From contig JAVLUZ010000565.1 of assembly GCA_036768485.1 (NCBI GenBank), forward strand, positions 21,001 to 85,000: a stretch of DNA of 64,000 nt, in the 5' to 3' direction. Below the pieces are notes generated by a model. It saw only the letters and a program-made list of their open reading frames with translations, made no database searches and had not been told where the DNA came from. The stretch comes from Mermis nigrescens (taxonomy: Eukaryota; Nematoda; Enoplea; Mermithida; Mermithidae). Below, in pieces: positions 1-12,000 of the stretch; the stretch's first letter is position 1; every line of letters starts with the position of its first letter. A program made the translations under genes and the position numbers.

Positions 1-78
1 GCAATGGAAGGAAATGCGATGGTATTTTCGATTAATCAGTTATCAGATTTCGAACACTTTGCATCATCGGATAAGGAC

Positions 79-260
79 CATAGATGCAACTCAAGGCCGA
101 TCAGGGGGTCAGCCGGTCTCAGGGGGAGGCCAAAAATTGATTTTTTCGGCTAAAATGACATCAAAAACTGGTGTAAGCGTGCCCCAGTTTTCCCACAAAA
201 TTTTCTATTTTTGCATTCTGGGTGTGTCCGGACCCTCCAAACCTACCACGTACTTGTCTA
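79..260 (+). mobile_element. hAT-like MITE, family B
   Basis: Begins CATAGATGC and ends TACTTGTCT; flanks ataaggac and atatgaac match at 6 of 8 positions. Shares the internal blocks 'ccaaaatgac', 'acagtttctgg' and 'gcattctgg' or near variants with copies at 5060, 17108, 31905, 39844 and 58560. Confidence 0.55.
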
Positions 261-881
261 ATATGAACTTGCTTATAAAATCGCTATTTTATTGTTACGC
301 TGCGTTGACTCTTCGTGCAACAAGTCTTCTGAACTTGTCCAGAATTTTTGCAAAAAATTAAATTTCCTGCTTATATCTGAAAGCAACCTTGCGCACCGCT
401 TTATCTATTTTTGTTTGAAGTTCCAAAGCAATTGATGGAGTCTATTTGACAGCAAAGTCGTGATTTAGAATAATTTAAGGCAAATGAATATTATTTGGAA
501 AATTTTTAGTCGCTTCTATTCTTTAAAAAGCCGTAGTCATATGATTAGGTTGTGGAAGCTTCGAGACGAATTACTCGTTGACAATTGAACATTAGATAGA
601 TTAGAATCGACAAAAAACTTCATTTAAAAATAATTTAAAATCAAAATTATAACAGAAAAGGGGTTCCCTTTAGCTATTCTCGTTAATATCAGATTCACGT
701 TTTACTTAACTTAATAGGAGTGGCGACTTAAAAATTTATTATGCAAATGTAAGTAGAGAAAACGAATTACTATAGTCAAACGGGTTGTAGTAGTCTATTC
801 TTATATGTTTATTTTAGTTTTGTCTCGTATATTTACGTAAACAGGGATATTAAATAAAGTAATTAAGTAGAGTAAATATAG

Positions 882-1094
882 GGATCTAGTATACAATTTA
901 CCCGCCACCGTTTTTTAGCCAATTCAAATAAGCTACAGTGACCAACACTGTAGATTCAAATAAGCTACAGTGACCAGCACTATTTTTATTGATGCGAGTC
1001 AGAACGCGTTTGATAATTTTTGTGTAAAGTTTGGTCACTGTAGCTTATTTGAATCGGCTAAAAAACGGTGGTGGGTAAATTGTATACTAGATCC
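882..1094. mobile_element. Fold-back MITE with ~63-bp inverted arms
   Basis: Left arm ggatctagtatacaattt...cactgtag... at 882-944 is the near-exact reverse complement of 1031-1094. Inside the left side the segment attcaaataagctacagtga is repeated twice. Spacer of about 86 bp. No coding capacity; transcripts would form a hairpin. Confidence 0.85.
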
Positions 1095-1660
1095 AAATAA
1101 AGAACAAAGTAAATGGAGTAAATAAAGGAGTAGAATAAATAAATAAGTAAATAAATAAGTACATAAAGTAAATAAAGAACGCGAAACGATCAAGAACTGA
1201 TTACTCTATTCAAATATGAGGTTCTAAAGAAACGAAATCTTAGATAAGAAAACATGAAAAATTACCTTACTTTTTAATTTAGTGAGAAGGAGACTAGTCT
1301 TACTCCAGACCATTGCATTTATCACTGTGCATCCCCGCTTAATTATGACAGGTGCAGTATCATTTCCGATTTAATCGTCTATTCAGTAGTTTCCTAGTTC
1401 TTTGGGATAATTTCAAACAGCTGTGTACACAGCCGCAAAACTACTTCATCTTAAACAGTTTTATTTAGTTCTTGTACCAATATATTAATACTGTTTTTTG
1501 GAGTGAGTACATAATATGGGTACGGTCAAAAATAAGTAAAAAAGGGTTTACGCGCAGAAAAGGCAAAAATAAGGCGCGAAAAAATTTGATTGAAAACTGT
1601 TGATTCTTTCACAGAATATTTCGGATTTCACCGCATTCATATTTGTCGATGGCTTAGCAC

Positions 1661-2061
1661 CATACATGTACACTATGGGAATTCTGGGGGTCAGGCCCAG
1701 AAGATTTTCAAAAAGTGCCTTTCTTGGGCTAAAAAACGATGAGTGCTTGTCAAAAACACTGATTATAGACGTTTCGGACAATGCTTGTTCTGTCTAGAAC
1801 ATAAAAACAAAAACATTTTCAAAAAAACTTTCAGAAAAATCGAGAAATTTCGGCAAAATATAGTCCATTAATTTGTATATGACGCGAAGCGCCGAAAATA
1901 TGAGACTTAGAGTAAAAATTGAGCTAAAAACGCTTAAAAAGACATTTTTTACAGTTTTTGTGAGAAATCGGCAATGATGGGGGCGTCGCAGCCATTTTGC
2001 GGGGGTCAGTAGCCATTGGGGGGAAGCAAAACCCTTCAACCCCTTCCCAAGAAGATGTATG
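1661..2061 (+). mobile_element. hAT-like MITE, family C, perfect 8-bp target duplication
   Basis: Starts CATACATG and ends AGATGTATG, flanked by a perfect 8-bp duplication cttagcac (1653-1660 and 2062-2069). The body contains the phrase gcgaagcgccgaaaat and a GC-rich end (ggggtcagtagcc...). Other copies near 20420, 21088 (reverse), 38092 and 55873. Confidence 0.85.
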
Positions 2062-2896
2062 CTTAGCACTACGAAATGCAGGCTTCTGAAGGTATTTCGA
2101 TAAAAAAGTAGTTTTTCTTGTTATTTCTCGATCGATGTGCTAACTTTATGCAAATTTTTCGTTTAACGCTTATAAGTCGACCTAAGCAGCTATATGTCAA
2201 CCGAAGTGGGAGTCCGACCTAAGCGACCTAAAATTCTATTTTATCTCAAACTAAGCATAAACGTTTGAAAAATAAAAGTATAAAACCGACTTAAACGATA
2301 AATGTCAAAGCATCCTAGTCTTAAGCACTGTTGAATTGTGAAGTTCAAAGCCCTGTGACTTTCTTTATATTGGTCGGATTTTCGTGAAAATTTTTTCGCG
2401 ACTGTTTCCACATTTTCTATGCTTCTTTTTATGAAAAATCTGAATTTTCTCACATTTCTACATTTTTCCTGCCGGACCCATATTCTGCAATTTAGCCCTG
2501 ATTTTCTTAATTTTTTCCTGGTATTTATTAACAAACAACAAAGCATTAGAACATTTTAATATAAAACTATTGACAAATAAAATATATTAATAAAACAATG
2601 AAAGAGGGTTTTAACTTGAATATGTTTCTAGAATTTACAGTCGGTTTGACGTCGCGTCAATTATGCTCATTTACTTAAGCCCTTTTTAATTTTCAAAACG
2701 TGCATAGGAGAAATATTAATGATAAATTAGCATTGTCTTTGTAATGATGATAAAACTGATGCAAATGCGAGTAACTTTTCGAATTTACGCTATATTGTGA
2801 TTGCAGACCGGACATTAAGTGCTTCAATTTAGCTTGCAGCTTAAAACAAGCCGCCTGGCTCTAGTCGTCATTAATTAATTAATTATATTTACCTAG

Positions 2897-3019
2897 ACAT
2901 CAACGAATGCATAAATAACGGCGGAGGTTGTGAACAAGAATGCGTTAACGAACCAGGGTCCTTCAAGTGCGCCTGCAACACTGGCTATTCGTTGAATAAG
3001 GATGGTCTAACATGCAAAG
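2897..3019 (+). CDS. EGF gene exon: calcium-binding EGF domain 1
   Basis: After a tag acceptor, phase 1, the exon encodes [16 protein letters not shown] and the rest of a cbEGF domain with all six cysteines, ending T-C-K-[D]. It is 123 nt, the same length as the next exon. No GT follows at 3020 (the sequence is atatttat); the nearest in-frame GT, at 3005, would remove the sixth cysteine. The 3' border is therefore set by homology. Confidence 0.8.
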
Positions 3020-6000
3020 ATATTTATAATGATAAAATAGGGAACCGTTTTATATAACATATGCATCAGTGAAACTGCAATAACATTTGAAATTTCGGCC
3101 ACCCTCATGTATTGTCTGCGAATGCTTTCTCTTACACGGCGGCAACTAGCGGCCACCGGCAACCTGGTGGACGGTGGCCGGTTGCCGCAGGTTGCTAGCG
3201 CAAAATAAGGCGGCAACTAGCAGCCACCGGCCACCGGCAACTTGGTGGCTGGTGGCCGGATGCTGCCGGCAACAACCTCGTTCACACGAATGTTAACCTG
3301 GTGGTGGCAACTCAGCTAGGCAACCTACATAAAATAGGTAACTATGCCATTTTAGTACGATATGGCTCAAGCGAAGGCTGCTCGTTCTGTAAAAAACTAC
3401 TCTTCTGATGTAAATTTCAGTTTTTTAGAATGTCAATAGAGTCAGTAAATGTCATTAATGAGTACTATCCTTAAAATTCAATAAAAATTTGAAAAATTAC
3501 GATAAAAATGGCTAAAATCATCAAAAGTACTTATCTATTCTTAATTGCGCCCAGATATTTTTTGATGACAGTGGGGCGGCCGCCCCCCGCCCTTCTCTAA
3601 ATCCGCCAGTAAATCAAATATATAATGAGTTTAATTAAAAAAGAGTAACTACTCAAATAATTATTAATTTTCTTCGCAGTTCACTAATAAACACCTGCAG
3701 AAAAATCGATAGCATTGTAAAATAAAGCGGGCATGTGCTAAAAATAGCAGGTTGCCGCCAAAAAATCGAGCATTGCTCGATCCACCGGCGGCAACCAAAA
3801 TGGTAGGTTCGTGCAGGTTGCCGCGTTATTTTGCCTAGAAACCAGCGGCCACCGGCCACCAGAACCTGGTTGCCACCTTATTTTGCGCTAGCAACTTGCG
3901 GCAACCGGCCACCGTACACCAGGTTGCCGTATCATTTTAAGCTAGCAACCTGTGGCAACCGGCCACCGTCCACCAGGTTGCCGGTGGCCGGTTGCCGCTA
4001 GTTGCCGCCGTGTGAGCGGGCCTTTAGAATCTGCCGCAATTTTAATGACGATATATTGACGAAATTGTACTTATTTGTCGCTAAAGCTAATAAACTCACC
4101 AGAAACCTTTTGTTTGATTGATTAGATGAGAAATCGCAAGACCCGTTGATGACCAAATTCGGTCTTCCTTTATCACATGGCAGAAATTCGTATAATTTAC
4201 AAAAAAAATTTCTGTTAAAATCCCAACATTCGTCTTCATACACATGTGGACATCATCATGATTTGATATTAATTGGAAGAGACGGTTAAATTTACGATAC
4301 TTCGTATTTATTCGTTATACTAACAATCTCGGTTCATTTTAGATATCGATGAATGTTTTCAAAACAATGGGAATTGTGAACAGCTGTGCCTCAATAAACC
4401 AGGATCATATGAATGCCAGTGTTACAGTGGTTTTCACTTATCCATAGACCAGAGAAGCTGTACAGGTGACATCAGAAGATCTAAAACTTTAAATAGCTTG
4501 CCGAACATCATGTCAGCTAATCTAATGATCCCTGAAAACTCGCTAAAAATATGGATTACACATAAATTGATCTGTATTCATATTGTTTATTGAAGTTCTA
4601 GTATCGTGAACGTCGCACGGTACAAGCTTAAATCAGATGTGAAGCTGTTTTGTAATTATTTTTCAAGAGTCTGTCCGTTTGTGAGATTTTATTTGTTTCT
4701 GATAATTTGTGAACAGTTCTTGTTTTCTTTTGCAGCCGCTGTTCAACTGATCGATGAAAATACTGCGTATAATGTCTCGCGGTATAGGTATACAGAGGCA
4801 GATTACAAAAATCATTCGCTGCTTAATGCCTTAGAATATTATTTTGACGACAAACCACATCAGTTGTCATCGCAAACATTCAATGATTTCAAACGAAGCG
4901 GCCCTGTTACTGGTAGGTTTAGAAGACTCGTAAGCATATGGCAGTAATAGAATTGTAGGGGGGGTCCGGTGTAGCCAAAATGTTAAAAATGGCAATATTC
5001 TGGGGGTCTTCCAGATTCTGGAGGGTTACAGACCCCTCACGCCCATGTGTGCTCGTAACCATATTTAGGTAATTTTGGTAGGTAATTTTGACGCTATCTG
5101 GGGTCAGTCGGTTTTAGGGGGTCAATCAGAGAGCTTTATTAAATGAAAATGCCTCGAAAACTTTTATAAATGCTTAAATAGCGAAAAAATCTATGTCATT
5201 TCACAGTTTCGGATCAATTTCAAGCAATTTTCAAAACATTTTTGTTTTCCATTAGTTTTTAGCCATCAATTTGCACTGAAAATTTCCTATTTTTCATTCT
5301 GGATTCCCCTACCCACGTTCATGTCTGCTCGCAACTTAAGATAATGTTTATTAGAGTAGTGACCCGATATGTTTATGTGGGTTTGTGGTCTAGACCTCCA
5401 GACGGCTGAAACGCAAAAGTTTCTGTAAAAAATAAGACAAGACTACAAACGGATGAAAGAAGACTTTCTTGAAAATGACTGAAAAATGTCAATTACGGTA
5501 GGTAGTTTTGACGCTATTGTAACATTGACAATTTTTAAATTACTTTTACATTAGTTTATTTTCTTGTAACAGATGTGGTTAAGAAAGGCAGCTATTTACG
5601 TAGCAGACAGCGTTTTTAGAGTCGTGCATTAGTTATCCTCATGCTATACATTTTTAGGCATAAGTAGGTTCCTCAAAATATTAAGAGGATTTTATAATTC
5701 AAGTGAGATTTGTGCTGTCTCGAGGCTTTTAAGTCAAATTTCTAAAGAGTTCGACCAACTTTATGGTTAGTCAAAAATCATTCTAAACAATGAGGTATAT
5801 GGCATCGTTCCATATCCTGTTCTAGTTTTTAGTTTCTGACACTACTTATTTGATTTAAACCAAAATTAAATGAGCTACCGCACTGTAATATAAATATTAG
5901 GAAAAATTAATCATCTTATTATTTTTGTTTTAATTCAATTTTTAAAATGAATAATAATGATCATCAGGTAAAAACAAGATCAATTTTCATTAAAATTAAA

Positions 6001-9000
6001 AAAAAATCACATGACTGAAATTAGAAATGCATGCAATTTTGAGATATCATGACTTACCCTTCTCTGCGATGCTTACGAGCCACAATGACCAGAAATTTTG
6101 ATATAAAGGTGAATAAAATATTAAAAATACATTTCCACTTTTCTTCTCAATGAAAATCCTTGATCACGGGATATCACAAGTTCAAAACAAGTATGACTAA
6201 TGTTGTTTTTATTTACCTCAACAAAATATTCCTTAATTTTCGTGTGCGATCGATTAACATTATAATAAAGCAATATCTAAACCTTTTAACCTATATTTTT
6301 CTTTGTGTTCTAAAAGTTGTAAGCGAATAATAATTTTTCAGAATGTGCGGTTGGATTTTTCGGATCAAAGTGCCAATTTAGTTGCGCCGATTGCAAGAAT
6401 AACGGTCATTGCGACAAACAAAAGCGCGGTTGTCAATGCAAGGCCGGATGGACTGGAACGATATGCGAAAACATTTGCCCGAAGGTTACTTTCAATTAAT
6501 CACTCTTCATGTTCTCAGTGAAATTCGAATTTTTCATGATTTCTTGAGTTTTTAAATTTATGTAGATATTTCTTTTGTACTCTGATTACTTCTAACTTTT
6601 AGTGCTACGCTCTCAGTTTCTGTGAATTTCGAATTACGAGCAATGCGACTTTTTGTATTCGTATGCTCCATTGTAATGCTTTTGCTTAGTTTTTGTATTT
6701 TTAATTCAAATTTATTAACTGTATTGAAGGGCCTGTGGGGAATAGATTGCACCAATGTATGCACGTGTGTCAATGGCGGATCGTGCAACGCAATCACGGG
6801 CGAATGTCTGTGTCCTCCTGGAGTCGACGGCGACAACTGCGAAGACGGTTGCCAATCAGGTAAGTCAAATAAGATTTTTTTCAACAAGACACGATAAAGA
6901 TGTTTTTTATGATGCTCGAATACGTTATAGTGTTATAGTTTGTATATTATTTATGTTGTAGTATGTTTACTTTTTTGTGGGACTTTAATCTTTATATTGA
7001 TTCTTATGATTTTACTATGCGTAATCATGCACGGGCACGCTAAGGTTTTTAGGGTCAAGTGACTTCCCTAGGACCTTCGGGTTGATCATGACTAGAGCGA
7101 TCAAAGTTTGGTGCTGTACCAAATTTTTTAAACCCTCTATGAGATTCAAAATGTCGAGATTTTTAGCATTCAACTTGCATTTAATTCTGCACTAAATTGC
7201 AATAAATTTAAACATTTTGCACCGGATGTACCAAATTGGCACAACTGTTAAAATTTGCCCTAAATTAAAGGAAAATTAAGTTAAAACTCTGATGGATGAT
7301 TAAGAAAACGAGCATGGATCGAATGTGCTGTTTACTATTGAGAGAATTTCTCGATGATCGAAGCGTTTTTGAATGCTTTGGCAGACGAAGACACGGCTAC
7401 AGTCCGGAAAGCGGCACTTTTGATTAAGACCGATGTTCTAAAAAGTGAACTATTTGACGTATGTAGCTACTAATGGCTTTTTACCGGCGGCTACAGAGCA
7501 GCTTGAAACAATACATTTGACTCAGGAGAAGCAGTGATAAAATTGTAAGCCATGTGTTAAAGTTCTTAGACGGATTCGCTCATAAAAAGTTTGCTGTCAG
7601 CTTGGGTAAGAAAGAACCCTAATGCTGAGACTTGTCGCAGAAATAAATCCCCAAATTTGACTTAGGACTTTGCATATATGTTCCTTTAAGTTTCAGTGGA
7701 CGCGGAATATTCCGCAGTACAAATTGCTCTTAACCGATTGTAGAGAAGGATTTCTGTTTGAAAATATCAAAATGTACGATTTAATTGCATTTCACAAGTT
7801 TTTGTTCGATTAAAGCCTACGCATTATGACATTATGAACGAATTACCGATTTGTCGCACCGAATTTTGCACCAAATCGTTCAAAACTTTGCACTAAATTT
7901 TGTTCCAAATTAGTAATTTTTCGCCCCAAATTTTGACTGCTCTAGTCACGACCAGACCAGCAAATCAAGAGAAATATGAGGATGAAACTAAATTTTTTTT
8001 ATAGTGCCTTCTGGGGCTCAAAAACGATGGGTATGCGTCACAAACGCAATTTTTAGCTGCTAATCCGACGTATAGATGAGAATTTTTTAGCGCTAACACA
8101 AGCTGCATTTTCATTATTTTCCGAAACTTGCGGAATTAGTCTGGTTTTCTTTACTGGATTGCATGGTTGCTCATCCGCCAGAGTCAAGTCACTTGACCAT
8201 GAATTGACCGTGTGTGCGTAGTAACGGAGTCGCATTCCGAGAGAATCAGCTTAATCGAGAGATCAGATTAAAGGAGCCGGACGTTGATCGGTTTCCTAGA
8301 TTATTTAATGACGTCTTTAATAGTGGATTTTCCGTTTCTTGATGCAAACAACAGTATTTTCACTAACTTAGGTTAGTAGATTACGCGTTGCCTATCTCGC
8401 AACGCTTTGCCACACATATTTAGTTTAAATTAGAATTAAATCTTTATATAAATATATAAGGAAGGTAAAAAATTAAGAATTATACAGAATATAAGGTAAA
8501 ATATATAAAAATATTTTAAAAATATATAAATACATATAAAAATAAAATTACGGCCAAGAACGGACGAAATTTCGAAATTTTCGGCAGAATTGCTTTAAAT
8601 TGATGAGAAAGTGTCGATTATGGTAGTTTTTTGATAATTTAAGGTTTATACCAATCTTTGAGGCTATCTAGCACTCTGGTTGACAACCCAGATCGGGATG
8701 ACCCACCCAGACCGATTCCGCTGTGCATTTATGGTTACAATGCCTAGTTTTATAAATCTTTGATAAATTAAAGAAGTATCTTGAAAAGGTTTGACGGACT
8801 TTCAGATTTTGGTAATTCGCTTATTGTCTATGAGAGTTATTTTTGCGTTATTTTGAGGTTGATTACCTTTCTTTTTAATATTTTTTCAGCTAAATCTAGT
8901 GACATAAAATATCATCGTATTTTAAAATTAAGGGAAAGACTTTATCATCAATATCAAAAAATCACATCTTTTAAGGCTTTTATGGAATAGCGTGCGACCA

Positions 9001-12000
9001 ACCATGCCGCATGAAATGCATAAACAATGTTTGCGACCGACTATTCGGATATTGCGTCTGTAGTGAAGGATTTTTCGGGGAAAAATGCGACCAGCCTTGT
9101 CCACAGTTCACTTTTGGCAAAAGTTGCCGTCATCATTGTGTGTGCCATCGAGATAATACGGAAAAATGCGACGCTAAGGTGACCGTTGCTTAATTTTTGC
9201 AAAATTTTTTAGTATAATAAGCATTTTTTAAAAGTGGAGTAGCTAGCAACATTATTGATCAGAAATTCGATTATAGGATCCATGTTTCAAGGTTCGAGCT
9301 TCTATCGCAATATAACCTCCAATTCGTAAGTCGCGTTTCCTGCCCATAAAACTATATGAAATTTAAAATTGTTCAACCCATTAATTAGTGAAAAGCACCT
9401 CGCCTGGTTCTCTTTGAAAGTATCCATCCTGGAGCAATCAAATATCGAAACCAGGAATTCATTTGTCTCGAAGTTCTGCAGCCGAGTAGGTCAAAAAACA
9501 TAAATGTTCTTATTTCGTATTTGTGATTCGGCGATGAGGCTTTGTAGTCTACTAAATATACTTTCGATTTATTATCCTAAAAATTTTTTGCTCATTTCTC
9601 CCGAGCGCACAGGATATCGAAAAGTGTGATAATTCAGGTCGAAAAGGTCATGAAATCAATCGCGTAAAATTTCTTAAATTATCCGATGTCATGTCTTAGT
9701 AGATTTTAATTTATCTGCATTCGACGGGACCCATTCAAATTAATTTTTTTATCAATTTTTTCATGCATAAATATAAGCCATTCATATGCATTTTTGAAAT
9801 TCCAACTCCATAAATTGCATTTCTTATTGAATTACTTTCTATAAATAGTTGTTCTCATTTTGTATCGTTTATGTCGTTTGGCGAAAACGGAAAGCTCACG
9901 CTTGAGAAAAAATTTTTTTTAATCTTTTGATTTTGTAATTTTTCGATAGATTATTCATAATATCATAAAAGTGTGTGTTTTGATCTTAAAAATTTAACTT
10001 CCAGAATGGAACTTGCTACTGCAAGCCAGGATTCTTCGGTCCTTATTGTAAAACTAAATGTCCGCATGGCACATACGGTCGAAATTGTGCGAAAAATTGC
10101 GTCTGCGATTCCGGTCTTCCGTGTAATCCCATCAATGGTCGATGTGACATGGTTTGCAAGCCAGGGTTACGTGGTCCTGAGTGCAGCGAAAGTAACAAAA
10201 ATCCGTATATTCTATAATTTTTGTTATTTAATTATCCACGAGATTTGCTTATACTTTTTTCCACACTAAGCACTGTTCTTACAAAAGCATTGCTTGGCCT
10301 AAAGCTACTAACGATTTAAAATGAAGTATGAGCTTGATTATTAGAAATTCTGAGATTTTGATAGAAGTGTTCGTTTCTTTTTCTCGATTTGCATTTAAAA
10401 ATTGAATTGGTCTTAGAATGTCATGCAAAGACTAAAGGACTGTTTTTTCCCGGAAATATCTGAAGAGTAATAATACTTGCTCTTTTGAAATTTTATATAG
10501 ACCAAGGAAAATATCTAAACTTTTCTCGAATAAAGCTTACTGATGTTAAGAGAACAACGAGTTTGTGTGAATCGATAAAGGCAGTATAAACTCGTTAAAA
10601 ATCTTACATGGACTTTTTTATTGCGCTTTATTGATAATCTAGTGTCGATTGGTAGTTTTACCCGTCCTTATATATGACACTAGAATAATCATTTTTGTAA
10701 CTTTATTGTGAATGCATGAGCTTACTAAGTCTACCTTGTAATTTCATAGATTGTCCTCTGGGCACTTATGGACCGGCGTGCTCTAAAACTTGCACTTGCT
10801 CTCTGGCTCAACAATGTCACCCAGTCACTGGCAGTTGCTCTTGCCCACCTGGACTTACCGGGAGCTCGTGCAGTGAGAGTAGGTTCACACTAGTGTAGAG
10901 ATAATTAAATTTCGTTCTCATTATCTTAGACAATTATTGAAATAATTGTCTACGTTGTAATTTCATAATTATCGATTCGTAAAAATCGGAAAAAAACATT
11001 TGCGAAAAATTATATCTTGACTATTCTTTTATTAGAGCGTGTAGGTTTTGTAAATTGGCACATTGCACTTAATTGTGTTAAATTGAATAGTAAGGTTAGG
11101 TAAATTAAAATTTCGACCCGAGAGAATGCCCAGCTGTGTAATATGGCGATTGAGTTCATCATTCTTTAGTCCTTACTGAGTTACGTAACTTGAGCTTCTA
11201 TACAAATTCTTTGATTCAAATTACATATGCACACAGAGGATATGAGGTAACCCCCAACCACAACTTTTGAGAAGCATACCCCCCACAGGCCATTTTGGAC
11301 AAATACCCATTGCTTGAACCAAGAAAAAGCTTCAAATGACGTCTGATAGTGCTATTTCAAGTATGTACAAATACTTATTTTTAGAGCAGTAGACTGTTCC
11401 ATTTACATCCAAACTAAACAGATATAAATAAATTTATTTACATAGATGTATTTATGTAAATAAATTCCATTTATTTAAATTCAATTCCAATTTTTTGTAT
11501 ATTTGATGTCACAGGTCATTCCACTGCCCTTATTGTTATTGTATTCATGCTAATTTAATCATAAATATTCATGAAAAACAAAAGGTGACGAATTAGATAC
11601 AAAAATTTGTCATTAAATAGGTAAAAAATTAGTCATTTATTCCCTCCCCCAGGAAACTCGGTTTAACCCCTCCCAGAGCTTTTGGCCGTGTGCATGTATG
11701 TCAAATTGTGTTCAGTATTATTCATTATTATTTTTGTTTTATTGTGATTCTAATTTCAGCCTCAGTTTACTTTGCTATGACTGTTTCTTATCGATGTTCC
11801 AAATCATAATTTCCATATCGAAAATAAATACAATATCTTTAGAATGTCCTGCTGAGAAATACGGATCACTATGTATCGAAGATTGCCTATGTAAAAACGG
11901 GGGCACATGTGATCCCGTTCATGGTACATGTGACTGCAAGCCAGGCTTCTATGGAGTAGCCTGCACTGAAAGTGAGCGTTCGTCACTCGATATGCTTAGA

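Larger units (their letters stand above)
1..2896. other. Upstream region, probably intron of the EGF gene
   Basis: No exon recognised. It holds a MITE (79-260), a perfect-armed fold-back (882-1094), a 401-bp MITE (1661-2061) and AT-rich sequence with runs of aataaa/aagtaaa near 1080-1170. The exon at 2897 begins in phase 1, so the gene starts further upstream, possibly outside the window. Confidence 0.5.

Noticed and set aside
3020..4342. U12-type AT-AC intron
   Set aside because: The donor atatttat does not match ATATCC, the end is AG, and no U12 branch site was seen.
6622..6729. Open frame starting with a hydrophobic segment in front of EGF 2, which could be a signal peptide and gene start
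   Set aside because: The acceptor at 6729 and the split C-P-K|G-L-W-G motif with the previous exon show this is intron; an alternative promoter is not excluded.
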